Assembly (NCBI GenBank): GCA_015680685.1
Contig: MNCI01003068.1
Span: 27,868-91,867, forward strand
DNA: 64,000 nt
Reading direction: 5' to 3'
DNA from: Gnetum montanum
Lineage: Eukaryota > Streptophyta > Gnetopsida > Gnetales > Gnetaceae
Below, in pieces: positions 33,471-45,599 of this stretch (within the stretch, counting starts at the first letter, position 1; each line of letters starts with the position of its first letter). The translations under genes and the position numbers were made by a program. Under the pieces are notes generated by a model. It was not told where the DNA came from and searched no databases. It saw nothing but the letters and a program-made list of their open reading frames with translations.

Positions 33471-35449
33471 TTAGAATGGAGGATAGCCCCCATAACTAAA
33501 TAGTTGAGCATGGATAGAATTAATAAATGGAAGGTTGAGATCCTTGTATGTTGAAAATATTGGGACTTGGTCATACTTATCCCATTGGGGTTCACACACT
33601 TGATTAGAGTTGACATAGTGGGGAAAGTTATAAGATGTGGTTAATTTATAAGGAGTTGACCCACTATGGTACTTGCAACCGTAAGATGGTATGCAAGGAT
33701 CAACATCTCTTCCCATGTGGCAATATTCATTGGGCCCCATGGTGGTTGGAGTATTGATTGGTGGCCTAGATAGAGTAACATGAGGCGTTGGGTTTGAAGA
33801 GGAAGATGCACCACAATGTTGGATTTGTGCTGAGTTGGCGGATACAGTGGTTTCTGAACTGTGGTGTCCCTTTTGATGGTGACATCTAAAGAAGGGATGC
33901 CTTTGATGTTGTGAAGGACCTCCACTGCTATTGACAGTAGCAGCACAAGTAACGTCTGCAGGTTGGACCTGTGGTGTAAAATCTTCTGGCATAGCTAGCG
34001 ATGATGTAGAAGGGGATGAAGTATGAGAATGTTGAGGTTGAGAAGAAGTGTAAGGCACATGAGGTGGTGATCTTGTTGGAGAGGACATGGGTGGATAGTA
34101 CTCAAGAGAATGATAATGATGAGGTGAGGTAGAGGATGCTGATCTTGTTGGAGAAACAGGGTCTTGAACATAATAAGCATTTAGTGCTGGAACATACGAA
34201 GGGTATGGTCTAGTTGGCAGTGCCTCCCCCACGACTGAGGTTTTTGCCATTGTGGTTGGACACAGTATTTTTGTACGAACTCTGGATATAACATTCCTTC
34301 ACAATGCTCATGTAAATGTGACAAGATTGGACATTGACCATTGGGGTGATCATACAAGCAAAGATTACATTGATACGTATGATTAGCAGTTGAGTTCTTA
34401 TCCTCATTATCTTCTACCCTTTATTTTGATTATTGTGTGGTGTCCTGTCCTGTTTCTTGATTTGGCATAGTTCATCCTCTAACAATGTTGGCATATTCTC
34501 CACATCTTTCATGTACCCAGTCTGTCATCTTATTAATCTTTGCCTCAATTTCATCTAGCGATTGTAGAATTGGCAAAGATGATTCCACCTCCTTGAACTT
34601 CATGATCATGGACCCTTATTAATTTGAGATTTTGGTCCTGTTGAGAACCTTCAACATTCTCCCATTTGGCTATTTCTTCTTGTTTTTTTTCTATCCACTT
34701 AATAAGCTCTTGGATTTTATGGGTTCGTAGCTCATATAGTTGACCTTGGGCATACATCCCTAGGGTCTCCCTTGTTTCATTACGGAGCCCATCTATGATA
34801 TGGTACATTAGCCTTTCTTCGGAGAACCCATGGCCTGGGCAATTGTTTAATAGTGCAAATATATTTTCAAGGCCATGTCCAAGGGTTCATGTTGCACTTG
34901 TTTCCATTCTTGGATTTTTCTCCTTAAGGATGACACTCTCGCATAGGTTTGATATCTTTCATTGAAAAGTTCTACCATTGTTGGCCAACGTTGAATTGAT
35001 TTTGGTTTTAACAACCTATACCATACTTTTTCTTGGACAACAAGTGTCAGAGGAAAGAGCTTAATTTTTTTCCACCCATTATCAATATTGTTCCTTATAC
35101 ATGCATCATAGAAGGCTTGTAAATGTTATTGCGGATCTGAATCATAGACTCCTGAAAACTTGGGAAAGTTGTTTAAATCAAGCATGGGTAGACAAATTTT
35201 CTTATGATGCTTGCAGGCTATTCAAACAGCCTCATGTATTTTTGTTAAGCTTGTAGTGGCCAGTAGGGGTTCATCGTCATCGGGTAAGTTATGCTTTCAT
35301 GCATTGGGATAATGTTGTCTTTGTTTATGTTTATAAGAAACCCCCACCTCGGGTTGTGTACTCCACTCTTCATTGTCATAATATTCGTTGTTTCTCCAAT
35401 GAAATATCTCACTAGATGTGGCATTATTATATTCTTGTAGGAGAGGCAT
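33471..35449 (-). CDS. Gag of element D, with few breaks
   Basis: ATG at 35449 (MPLLQEYNNATSSEIF). In order: an N-terminal part, FPKFSGVYDSDPQ, a capsid domain (IKLFPLTLVVQEKVWYRLL, VELFNERYQTYARVSSLRRK), a helix-rich stretch open at 34808-34551 (TRETLGMYAQGQLYEL), a zinc knuckle CNLCLYDHPNGQC (34373-34335), and a 259-codon open frame, 34250-33471, rich in Pro, Ser, Thr and Tyr (AYYVQDPVSPTRS). This last frame is the longest in the window. It ends with a PQWDKYDQVPIF to LFSYGGYPPF segment shared with the pol-tail remnant of C, so Gag appears joined to the end of pol. A shift at about 34250 and several stops break the full frame. Confidence 0.75.
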
Positions 35450-35594
35450 GATTGCAAAATTGTGTGTGAATTTATATGTGACTTTTTTATAATTATTTCT
35501 TCTTCCTAAGAGATATATCGTTAAGTTCTATACAGTGACCTTGTATGATATAACTAATCTAGATAACTAGCACCATACCTAGCAACGGTGCCAA
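35450..35594 (-). other. Element D leader and primer-binding site
   Basis: The minus strand reads TTGGCACCGTTGCTAGGT next to the LTR (35594-35577), a close match to the tRNA-Asp complement. Confidence 0.82.
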
Positions 35595-36483
35595 TGATGA
35601 GCAGCAAGGTACCCCTACGCTTAACCATACAAATATGAGCATTCACGCACGATCCGGTCGAACTCCATGGACAGGCTAGTTGTGGTATCTAGATAGTTAC
35701 ACATTGATCACAGTTTGTTGTCTTCCCACATGGACTAGTATTTGCTTTGTCACGTATGGTTTAGTTCAGAGTGAGACGTATGATGTGATCCTAAACTACT
35801 GCTACTCCTAGAGACAATAGAGAATAATATTGATTAAACTAATGAGTAATAGGAAATGAAGTCTAAGCTAACCTAAGAGCGATGAGCATCTGTTCCTTAA
35901 TCATCTGTACACATGTTGGACCTCGTGCATGACTACTACTAGGGTTACCAAGAGTAGATCCTAGGTACACTACTGGATTACCAAGTAGTCATACTTAAAT
36001 GCTCGTGATTAAGTCGTAATCATTTCGCATTTAACAATAGGAATAGTAAATGACGATAAAGAAATATTAACTAAGAGAACAATAAATAACAATAACAATT
36101 AACAATAATAATTAAACGATTAAAACTAAGTGAATGTTACAATGATTAAGCAATCTTGATCTTTATTTTTGATCATGTGCATGTCCAAGTACATCACACT
36201 CAAATAAAGGTGTCATACAATTACAAACATCACACTACAGGCATGCAATGGGAAAATAATCTAACTTTTATGAAAAAAAATGCAAGGGCTTCGCTACAAC
36301 TAACTTGAAGCTTCTAAATGAGGAGGAAGGCCCTCTTATTTATAGGCTGGGATAGGAGGCTACGTAAACAGGGCCACGTCGACGTAGGAAGATTACATCG
36401 ATTGGGCCGCGTCGACGCAGCTGTGTATACGGGGCCTTGTATACGCAGCCTAGTTGACGCATCAACTATATAGTGCTTCATCA
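35595..36483 (-). repeat. Element D 5' LTR
   Basis: The LTR is 889 bp, partner of 30623-31512, with most differences being transitions. The palindrome of the other copy is partly decayed here (GGGGCCTTG). Confidence 0.92.
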
Positions 36484-37170
36484 ATGAGGTATATGATATT
36501 GATGTTGTATTGTCCATTGGAATCATAGTAAACATGAAATTAAGGTAAGGGTTTTTAAATCTAAGTGACAGTAAAAAAAATCTAAGCTAGCCTATGTGAT
36601 GAGTAGCTAGTCCTGATCTTTTAGTCACACCTTGGGCTTTGTGCAACTACCACTAGGATTACCAAGTACTACACTACTGGGTGTACCAAGTGATAGTACT
36701 ACTGGGTTACCAAGTAGTTATACTTACATGCTTGATATTATTCATACTCATTCTACTTAATGACATTAAGGGTAAATTGCAAGAAATGGTAAACAATAAA
36801 CTAATTAAAAATAGAAATAAAATCAACTATTGCTGCAATGATGTAAAGTAATCTTGATCTTTATTGTTGGTTATGAAATGCATCTAAGTACATCACACTT
36901 GAATAACGATTTTGTTCACTTACAAAACATCACATTGCAGGCACACATTGCTAAGTATTGAATTCAAGAAAACAAATTGAAAGAGTTTTTTTACTAGGTT
37001 ATCAAATCTACTGCAGATCCATGCACCCAGGTGTTGCTTATATAGGCTAGCACACACCCTGTGATATCATTTATATGATCATGTATTATGAGATACAATA
37101 ATGTATCTACAACATTGTAGATATGATATCCTAACTACAATATCGTTGGCTCAAAATTTTGCATTTATCA
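36484..37170 (-). repeat. Element C 5' LTR, U3-side part, with the right ATGAG duplication of D
   Basis: ATGAG at 36484-36488 is the second target copy of D. From 36489 the sequence aligns with 21131-21830 of the other C LTR, ending TTTATCA at 37170. A TATA-like TTATATAG is near 37037. Confidence 0.88.
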
Positions 37171-40100
37171 ATCATGCTGCTGGTGCTTGGACCAATGAAT
37201 TCCCATTCTTTTGTACCCTGACAAGTGAGGAGCCTAAGGCATGGATTTCATAACATGTTTGTGATTTTGAATCATGGGACCCACCTTAGCTCCCATGCAA
37301 TCATGCCCATGTGCATGATTTGTATTTTATAGTTATCATAGTATGACACTACGGATCATTCCACCTTTTTTCATGTTAACCATTGGGCTCATTGCCATTC
37401 ATGACATTTAAATTGATCATGCAATGCTTCTAAGCACCATGATGGATAACTTTGGAGTGCTTCCAAGTGCTATGAATTACCTTGCAACATTTACGAATTC
37501 CACAAACTACTAATTCTAAAACTATGATAGTAAACATTGTTCCATCATTGCCTATTCAAATAGCAAATAGTACTCCAAGTTTTGAAAAAGAAAACAATGG
37601 ATGAAAGCTAGATTTTAAAAAAATCAAGTCTAAGTTAGAAAAAAAAAAAGAAAACAACTATGGAAGCCATTTAAAAAATGACCAACAATCAAATATTATG
37701 CATCCAATCTTGCCCATATTTTTAACCTCTATTAACTTTGACACAAATGTGTTCAATGTGCTAATGTATATTTGGTTGGATGTTGACTATTTTCATCTAT
37801 GTGGAATAAAGTGGCTATGAGTTCTACATAATGTCTTGTATTTATTACAACACTTTCAAACACTATTCAAGTATTTATATAGTGCTTTCAAACACTATAC
37901 AAGTAATTCTATAGTGGCTAGTATGACACTTAAAAATGCTACAAAACTATGTTATAGCATATGATAGACATGGTATCATCATCATGGATATAGGAATAAC
38001 ATGGAATTAACATGGTGCATGGAAGCAAATGCATGGTCATCATCTGGACTCCGAAGCCCATTTTGGAACTATGCCTTAGGCTTTGCACTATGTTAGTGCA
38101 TAGAAGAATAGATTTTCTCTTTTATTCCCTATCATAATTAAAGATTTTAATGCTATGAAAAATAACACCTAACACTTATTGGGACAATTATACAACTTTA
38201 AGACACACCTCTTTTAGTTTCTCTTAGACACAATGTAGATGATGGAGCTTTATCCATTACTACCACACCACAGATGAGATTATTTTCATGCATAAGAACC
38301 TTCATCAGGCCAAATGCATTAGCATCCCATTGTCATCATTAAAATCAACCTAACCAAAGCCTAAAACAATGTTTGATAGAAGGATTTATTGATTACTATG
38401 CAATGCTTTGGGCTCAGTGATTAGTGGATAAGATGCATTGCCTTCATTCTCACCACAACAAGATATATATTTTAGCTTTAGGGTCAACAAAATTCTTGGT
38501 TACAATCTTTTAGAGATTTTCAAGAAGATGATCTCCTTTATCCATATATGTTCACAATAATCTTTGAATTTGTGGATGTGTGCCTCTCATACTCTAGCTT
38601 ATTCAACCCACTAGCATGAGTTGGTAACATAAAAAAGTACATTGATTATACTATGACTATCATCAATGGTATGATATTCAATGCACACATCCTACAACAA
38701 GGATTTCATATATTTTTCAAAATCCTATGTCTAATAGTTAATTGAAAAAATTCTACTATGTACAACATTGGTTGTGTGAAGGGCTACTTTAACTACATTT
38801 TTCACATGATTGGGTGCACCTTTAAGCCACTTTTGAATACATAAACTAGAATTCCTCTCTTTGTTTCCCACCAACCAAGTTAACTTTAGGATGCTAGTTG
38901 TGAGAAGATGCAACATTACCTATAATAGCCTAATTAATCATCTATATAATCCTATAAATAATTAATAGAAATTTTACAAAACCCCTAAGGATATGGATTT
39001 AACCTTGATTTAATAATTAAAAAAATCATTTAATAAATAAAAAATTATCAACTGGAAACATAAAGGAAGTAGAGCAACATGATGTAGCAAGATTTATTAC
39101 TACTATCATAAATAACCAAATAAACTTAATTTAAATAAAAATAGAAATTAGTACAACCATAAAAATGTAGGTATCAAGAAAAAAAATTACATAATTAAAA
39201 GGTACATAAAAGATTATTCTAACAACAACTATTTTAATTTAATCAAACATCTAGAAATAAAGTTATTCACATTTTAAATTTTATGAAATCAATAATAGTA
39301 ATAATAATATATTAATATATAATAAAATAATACCATATAGTGTGCATCAAAATAAAAAATAATCCTTATGATGTTGTAAAAACTATGGTATAGATAGAAA
39401 TTTCAAATCTATCATACTTTATTATTTAGTCACAAAATAGGTACATGTCTCAAATATCAAAAAAATGTACAAGGTTTCTATTTCAAAAAAAATATAAAAT
39501 ATACAAATTTTTTTTTAAAAGTTCAAAGGGTTCATCCTATACAAAATTGATCCTCCTATCACCTATGTCCCTCTTCTAGTGTTTCCTTGGCTACTTTATG
39601 CTCTTTGTATTAAAATGAATGAGTCAAAATCCCTTAAATAAGAAAGGTTATTTTATTTTCCTATTCATGGAGCATAAAATATTTAGGCTAAAGGTTTCAC
39701 AATATAAACTAAACATGGGTTTTTAATTTAAAATTTCAAAAATAATCCTAGTCGAGATAATTTTCTAAAATTTAAATAATCTATTTTTAATTGAGACGTC
39801 TTCAAAGGATAGTTCTTAGTTACCCTCACTATACTAATGAGCCTTGAAATAACCTCACTACTAACATTAAATTATCTTGATGATCTAAATGAGTCACTTA
39901 TGGTCAAGTCTTAGCAATAGCATCACTACTAACATCCTTAATAGTTGAGCCATACACCAAATTAGAAGCATAGGTCTTAACTATGCCTTGCTACATACCA
40001 TTAAACTCAGTTGCTTAGTGCCATGGTCTTGGTTATTTTCCCATCTTGACATGAACTTTCAAATCAAAATTGAAGGTACAAAATCTGTCCAAACCCTTGT

Positions 40101-41270
40101 TACTATGGGGTGGAACCCACTAAGGAACACTCCACTACTGCATGTAGACTAAAATATTTACAACTCCCACTACTAACTAAGCAAGCCTAGTTACAATACA
40201 TATTTACTAAATTCCAAATCCAACAGACTTCCAAATAATCAAAAATTCCTCCAAAATAGCCAAAATTTAACAAAACTCTTGAAACCCCACCAATACCAAG
40301 GACTAATCTAGGATAATCATGAAATATCCAAGGAGCAAGTACGACAAGGTTTCCACTTATTCCAGAAATTCATCAACATGATAAAAAAGATTTGAATAAA
40401 GTTACAATATAAATTTCCATATAAAAGCAAGCCTAAAATAACAAAAAATTGACAAATTCTTGGCTTATTTATTAGAATAATAAAATAATAGTAAATAATC
40501 AAGAAGCAGAGAGGAAGAATACAAAATTTGCAACAAAATAAGTAGCCACATGAAGAGAAAAATAAAATAAAATTTCTTACTATATTGAAAGGCCTTTTGA
40601 AATCTTCTAATTAGCTTCTTTTACCATCAAACTACCTATGATATATAGTGAACTTGATTGGTGAACAATGTTGAAGAAGATGTCATATGGCCATGATGCA
40701 TGAATGTCAATCATAGGTTTTCATTGTTAACGAGGCAAGGAAGGCTCTAATTTGATTATAGGGATATGACTCAAGAAAGGTAGCAAAAGAGATATGAGTC
40801 AAGAACTCTTGGCATAGTAGAACAAGCTAACTAAATCTTGCACCTTGAGATCTCATGATCATTTACTGCTATGATGAGTTACACTCTTGTGATGACTTCA
40901 AACTTCATCCTTTAAGCATAACTCTAAGAGGATAAAAAAACAAGTCAAAGAATACATATGTTTTGAAGAAAGTGCATAGGGCCATATGAGGCAATAAGAA
41001 GATATAGGCCATCATTAGTTACAACTAGTGAAATGCAATCACTTTGTTCTGTGCTTTGTAGATTCAGGCATAGTTTGCAATGTTTTGAGATTGCAAAAAG
41101 AGATATGAGGTCATATAGGCTCATTTGTTGTAGTCCATAGGAGTTGTCAATGCCATTCATTTGTCAAAACCTATAAATAAAGGCCAATAACACTAAAAAC
41201 AAACATGTTAATGTTAGATGTAATCAAGATCATGTGAAGGATTTTATGTTTCCACGCAAGGATTTGATGA
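37171..41270. other. Unassigned AT-rich region between elements C and E
   Basis: I found no gene, LTR or known repeat here. ORFs are all under 75 codons and look random. 38930-39530 is very AT-rich with long A and T runs. A TATA-like CCTATAAATAAAGGCC lies at about 41170 on the plus strand, about 75 bases before an ATG that is interrupted by element E, but the frame is short. This is probably decayed intergenic or intronic DNA; its left end continues the sequence interrupted by C. Confidence 0.5.
41266..41270. repeat. Target site duplication of element E, left copy
   Basis: GATGA; the right copy GAAGA is at 54193-54197, one mismatch. Confidence 0.65.
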
Positions 41271-42102
41271 TGATGAGCGATGGAAGCAATGCAACACCCA
41301 AGAATACAAGTCACACGAGTTTCATGCATAACCAGATCATAATCTATGGACAAGGAAACATGATTATGATAATAATTTGTTTAATTTTGTGACCATTATC
41401 TTCTCATTTGGAGTTAGTGAAGTCTATGTGTATGGTTTAGCTCATAGTGAGGTATATGATTATTGATGTTGGTAGGCCATTGGTACTCCTAGTGAGCATG
41501 GTGAAATGAAAATAGTTTCTAAGTAAGTAAAATAGTAAATGACTCTGTTCTATCCTAAGGCAATGATTATCTGGTGTTGACCTTTTGTACACACCCTAGG
41601 CTTTGTGTAACTACTATTGGGATTACCAAGTACTTTGCTATTGCATGAACCAAGTGATAGCATTACTAGGTTATCAAGTAACTATACTTAAGTGCTCAAG
41701 ATTAGTCATACTCATTTTGCATGACAACAGTAATGGTAAATTGCATGGAAAAGTAAATATTAACTAAAAAATAGTAAATATTATTCTAAGTAAAATATTA
41801 AACTAGGAGAATGTTGTAATAGGTATCATAGCTCAATCTTTATTGTTGGTCACAGTTATGCCCAAGTACAAGATGTTCAAATAAAGACTATATACCACAT
41901 CACACTACACTGTGGGAATTCACACTTCTAAGTGCTAAATTACAAAAAAAATTGAAAGAGTCTACTTACTATGGAATGAAACTTATGTGGATCCATGTGC
42001 CTAAGTGTTGTATTTATAGGCTAGCATGCATCCCGTAATATCACATATACGATAAAATAGCTAGTGCTACGATATCATAGTCTACTGAATTTTGATTTAT
42101 CA
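41271..42102 (-). repeat. Element E 3' LTR
   Basis: The LTR is 832 bp, TGATGAGCGATGG to TTTATCA on the plus strand. TATA-like GTATTTATAGG (complement) is near 42009 and AATAAAG signals near 41840-41880. U3 has ATATCGTA-type words. The start could also be placed three bases to the left because of a TGATGA repeat. Confidence 0.87.
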
Positions 42103-42300
42103 TACCCCCATGATTGACTGAAAATTTGTTCTCATGTTAAAAGAAAATGAGGATAGAGTTCCTTACAAAATTGGGAGGTAGATTTACATGACATTATCTA
42201 CATGACATTATCTACATGACACTTTATGTTGTAGTGGTGTTTTTTAAAAAATTACACAAGAAATGATAGGACAAACTTTGACAAAAACAATTGGATGAAG
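42103..42300 (-). other. Element E internal 3' end
   Basis: AGTCAATCATGGGGGTA precedes the LTR in coding sense. Three near-identical ACATGACATTATCT units at 42188-42222 form a short tandem repeat. Confidence 0.7.
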
Positions 42301-45052
42301 CTTGATGTAGCCTATGTAGTGCATGGTGGTGGTGGCTCCTTCCTCGGTTCCCTTGCCTTGTCATTAGGCTTCTAGAATTTATATCTATTCAAGAGAACTT
42401 GAAGTTTCTCCTCCTTTGTTCTCAAGTCATGTACAGTCCATGCTTGTTGTGCCATGTGTGATGGAGTTAGTACATCCCATGAACATGGTAGCTACAAAAA
42501 CACTTGATTGGCCTTAAAGTACCATGTTGCAAATTGTCTCCTCTCCTCTTCAAATTCTTTAGCCTTTGTTTGTAATTCATGGTAATCTGAAAGCCTTCTA
42601 GCTAGGTTTGCTATAATATCCTTTTACCCTTAATAGCTAGCCTTTACTACTTATAGTTTAGAGTTTGTCACCTGAAATTTCTGCAAAGCATCTTTTCAAT
42701 CTGCAAACTCCTTTTCATATAATGCATACATAGCTACTACTTGTTATTCAAGCTCATTTTTGGGCCTGCCTACTATTAACATGGTCAATGTATCATAATG
42801 AAGGTTTGTTAACCCATGTATTCTTTCAAATCCTCTATCTACAGGTCTTTGTTTTTGACTTTTGCTTGGTGGACATGACCATAACTATTCAAGATGGGCT
42901 ACCAATCTAGATTTTGTGGTGATATGGCACTAAGTTGGGCTTTAGCCATCTGGGTCTCTTTCTTAATGATTTTCTTATATGTCCCTACCTAGTCACTGAA
43001 GAGTTCCTTGAGCCTTTCATGCTTCTAAGCTTCATTTTGCCAGGTGCTAATCTTAATAGTTGATTTTTGCCTAATTACATGTACCTCCTTCATTGAGAGG
43101 GTTTTATTTTCTCTTGCTAAGTAGCTCATGTCTTGGTTAACCCTCATCAGTTGTTCTCTCAACTAATGGATGCTTTCTTTTAGGATATTTTTCTACTTCT
43201 CAATGTTGGTTAACCTAATATTGTCTGTAGTGAGTTATTTGTTCTCTTCTTGTGTTGTGGTGAGTGCTTTAGCATGTGCATATTCTTGTGCTTCTGCTAC
43301 CGAGGCATTCCACACTACTTTCTCCTTCTCAGTTTCCATTTTTTTGTTCTGCTTTGTCAGGTGGTTGATTTTCTCTATTCTAAATTGTTCTAGCATGTCA
43401 TGCATAATGAATTGAGTAGGATCTTTCTATTTTGTTGTTAGGATTGAAAGCTCTTCTTGTAATCTAAGAATTTTAGTTTCTACATGCTTTTCCCTAGTCT
43501 CTACCATGATCAGCTTATCCTTAGTTGTGATCAATTTTGACTACATTGTAATGACATCACTTAGGATGTTAAAAAGAGTTATCATTACTTACTTAGTTCT
43601 CAATAGTCGATCTAGCACATCCTCATGATCTCTAGGAGTCATTGAGGTGCCAACTAACATAAGAGCATCTATGGTTCTAGTTAGATTTGGTAGTGGCACA
43701 ATAGGTACATTGAATGATTCCTTAATGTGATATGTGATTACTTCTATGGCTATTGTTGCATAATCTCAACTATGGCTTTTTCTCCTATTTCAAGAACCAC
43801 TTGGAATAATGTAGCATTCCCATAAATCTGTTGTGATAATTGGGCCTTTCCTCCTAATTGCAATGATATTTTTTCACTTACAAGATTTGTAGAAACTATG
43901 GGTTAAATGGCACTATCAATTACTTTGTAGAGGTTGACCTCCTCTCGTGCTCCCCAACTGATAGATTTTGCAATCTGTTGTAGATAACTCATTAATGGTT
44001 TGTAGTCTTGTTATAGTGATGGTGGGACATGTTGTTTCTGCTATTAGTGCTATTGCTAACCATTGGATCCCGTTTGTTGTTGTTGTTTAGTGGTTTATGT
44101 AGTTTTCCCACCTTCTGTTTCTTCCTTCACTTGATCTTTCTTTGGTGGCATTGGCTTGATAATTTTAGCATATGAGGAATTTTGGCCCTTCTTGAGGACA
44201 TCATTAGTGAACCCCAAGATTCTATAATATTTTCATAGCTTCTTGATTAGGTAAGGAAATGGAAGTGTCAGGTTCCTTGCCTTCTTTTTCTTAAAGTACC
44301 TATGAACTTCCATAAAATAGAGCTATGCAAAATTGGCATTGTACTTTCCCATTAGAACTACACTTCCTTTGGCCACATAGGTGGACAATTTATTTAATAT
44401 CTTTGTGAGAAATAGGTGATATGTGTCAATTTTGAAATAAATTTTTTCCTCTAGAGTCAACTCATTATATTCCTTGTCCTCTTTATCATTTGCTTGTTTT
44501 AATCATAGTTTTTTAGTTCTCGGTTTGATCTAGTGGAAATATGTGCTAATCTTGCTCCTTCATGGGGCACATTCAAAGATTCTGCTATAGCCTTAACTAG
44601 GTATGAAATAGAGACTTCTTTGATGTTGACTGTAGCATCCTTTTCTTTGTCATGCCAGAATTGGTGAGTCTCCCCTAGATACCATCCACCACTATCTAGA
44701 AGGATGGGCCATAGTGGTGATGCTTGGAGTTGCATCTTTACCACCTTTAGAACAAACTCTACAAATGGACCAAGGTTCATCTCCACAATTAATATGGTTA
44801 AGAGTGTCTTCTCTTGGATGATTTGGAGGCATTATTGTGATAGCATGAGGTGCTGCCCTTGTACTTTTGGTTCTTCTATCTTCCCTTGAGTCGAATGTTT
44901 GGTAGAAGGAGCTTCTTGATGGATAATAAAAGATTGAGCCTCCTACTTTGTACTTGTAGACCTTATGCTCTTATTTGGCCTCTTCCTTGGCCTCTTGGTC
45001 ATTCACTTGTAGGCTGTGAGGGTCCTCCTATTGCTCCCCTCTTTTGGACCAT
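42301..45052 (-). pseudogene. Long downstream ORF of element E, decayed
   Basis: The ATG at 45052-45050 begins MVQKRGA. The best N-terminal stretch is open at 44786-44499: MEMNLGPFVEFVLKVVKMQL, SPLWPILLDSGGWYLGETHQ, then VNIKEVSISYLVKAIAESLN. Next come TLPFPYLIKKL and GFTNDVLKKG (as LPFPCLI and YSNDI in B), a Pro/Lys-rich linker, LMSYLQQIAKSISWGAREE, and several hundred residues of coiled-coil type with many Glu, Lys, Gln and Asn. The C-terminus carries TVHDLRTKEEKLQVLLNRY and EEPPPP near 42350-42440. It is the best copy for comparing N-termini. No membrane segment is evident. Confidence 0.7.
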
Positions 45053-45318
45053 TTGCAATCATCGAGGATGTAGGGATTATTAGAATCTGTTCTTTGAGTT
45101 TGATAACTCCTTTCCTTTCTCATACCTTTAGTTAGATCAAATTCTTAGCTTACTATGATCCCATAAGTGCTAATTTTCTTATAACCCTTCACACTTGTCC
45201 ATTTTTTTTTATGGATCATAATGGTTCGTATGGTTGATTAAGAGGATGATTTAAGAGTTTCTGGCATTTAGTGTGATTAATTTCTACTAAACATTTTCAG
45301 TTTTCCCTTCATACTTAC
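45053..45318 (-). other. Predicted 5'-UTR intron of the element E downstream unit
   Basis: Donor AGGGTAAGTATG (GT at 45318-45317). The acceptor position now reads GATTGCAA before the ATG, one base away from CAG. The predicted length of 266 bp agrees with C (251 bp). Confidence 0.45.
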
Positions 45319-45569
45319 CCTTACAATATCCTCTGGCTGTTAGATAATTCTAGAAAATTAGCTCAAATTTTCCACCCTAGCATCCCCCATGACTAAGATA
45401 AGCACTTCAAGATTAGATAAATTTGAAAATCATAGAAATTAGAGTGATAGTATGCAAGTTTTGGCTTGGGGAAACTAGGAGGTCAAAGCTCTGAGTTAGG
45501 AAGAAAAAACAACAAAAACACCCTTGGCTCAAATGTGAAAAAGGATGAAAATTTAGCTAAGTTTCCATG

Positions 45570-45577
45570 TATATATA
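45570..45577 (-). promoter_or_regulatory. TATA box upstream of the element E downstream ORF
   Basis: TATATATA lies 518 bases before the ATG, the same distance as in C (525). The U3-like words seen in B and C are not visible here. Confidence 0.4.
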
Positions 45578-45599
45578 GATTTTATGAAATCTGGAGGCA

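Larger units (their letters stand above)
30623..36483 (-). mobile_element. Element D: gag-only Athila-like retrotransposon nested in the LTR of element C
   Basis: The element is 5861 bp, with LTRs of 889-890 bp, a tRNA-Asp primer site, one gag frame, a post-pol region, and a shortened downstream ORF. It has no protease, RT, RNase H or integrase. It is flanked by a perfect ATGAG duplication, and its LTRs are among the most alike in the window, so it is probably the youngest complete insertion. This is the structure called TR-GAG in plants: mobilised in trans while supplying Gag. Its LTR family (GTATAC/GGGGCCCC blocks) is that of element B. Confidence 0.9.
20955..37170 (-). mobile_element. Element C: Athila-like retrotransposon lacking RT and integrase, with a nested element D
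   Basis: On the minus strand: 5' LTR (37170-36489 plus 30622-30445, split by D), primer site, gag, protease, a pol remnant without RT or integrase, a post-pol region, an internal promoter-like block, a long downstream ORF, and the 3' LTR (21830-20955). The flanks ATCAC (20950-20954) and ATCAT (37171-37175) form a 5-bp duplication with one change. Without D the element is about 10.3 kb. Its LTR resembles that of E (shared CCAACACCCAACCATACAAG block). Confidence 0.87.

Noticed and set aside
33471-33946. Other minus-strand frames overlapping the D Gag (for example 33641-33946) as separate genes
   Set aside because: They are alternative frames of the Gag coding sequence, which alone matches relatives.
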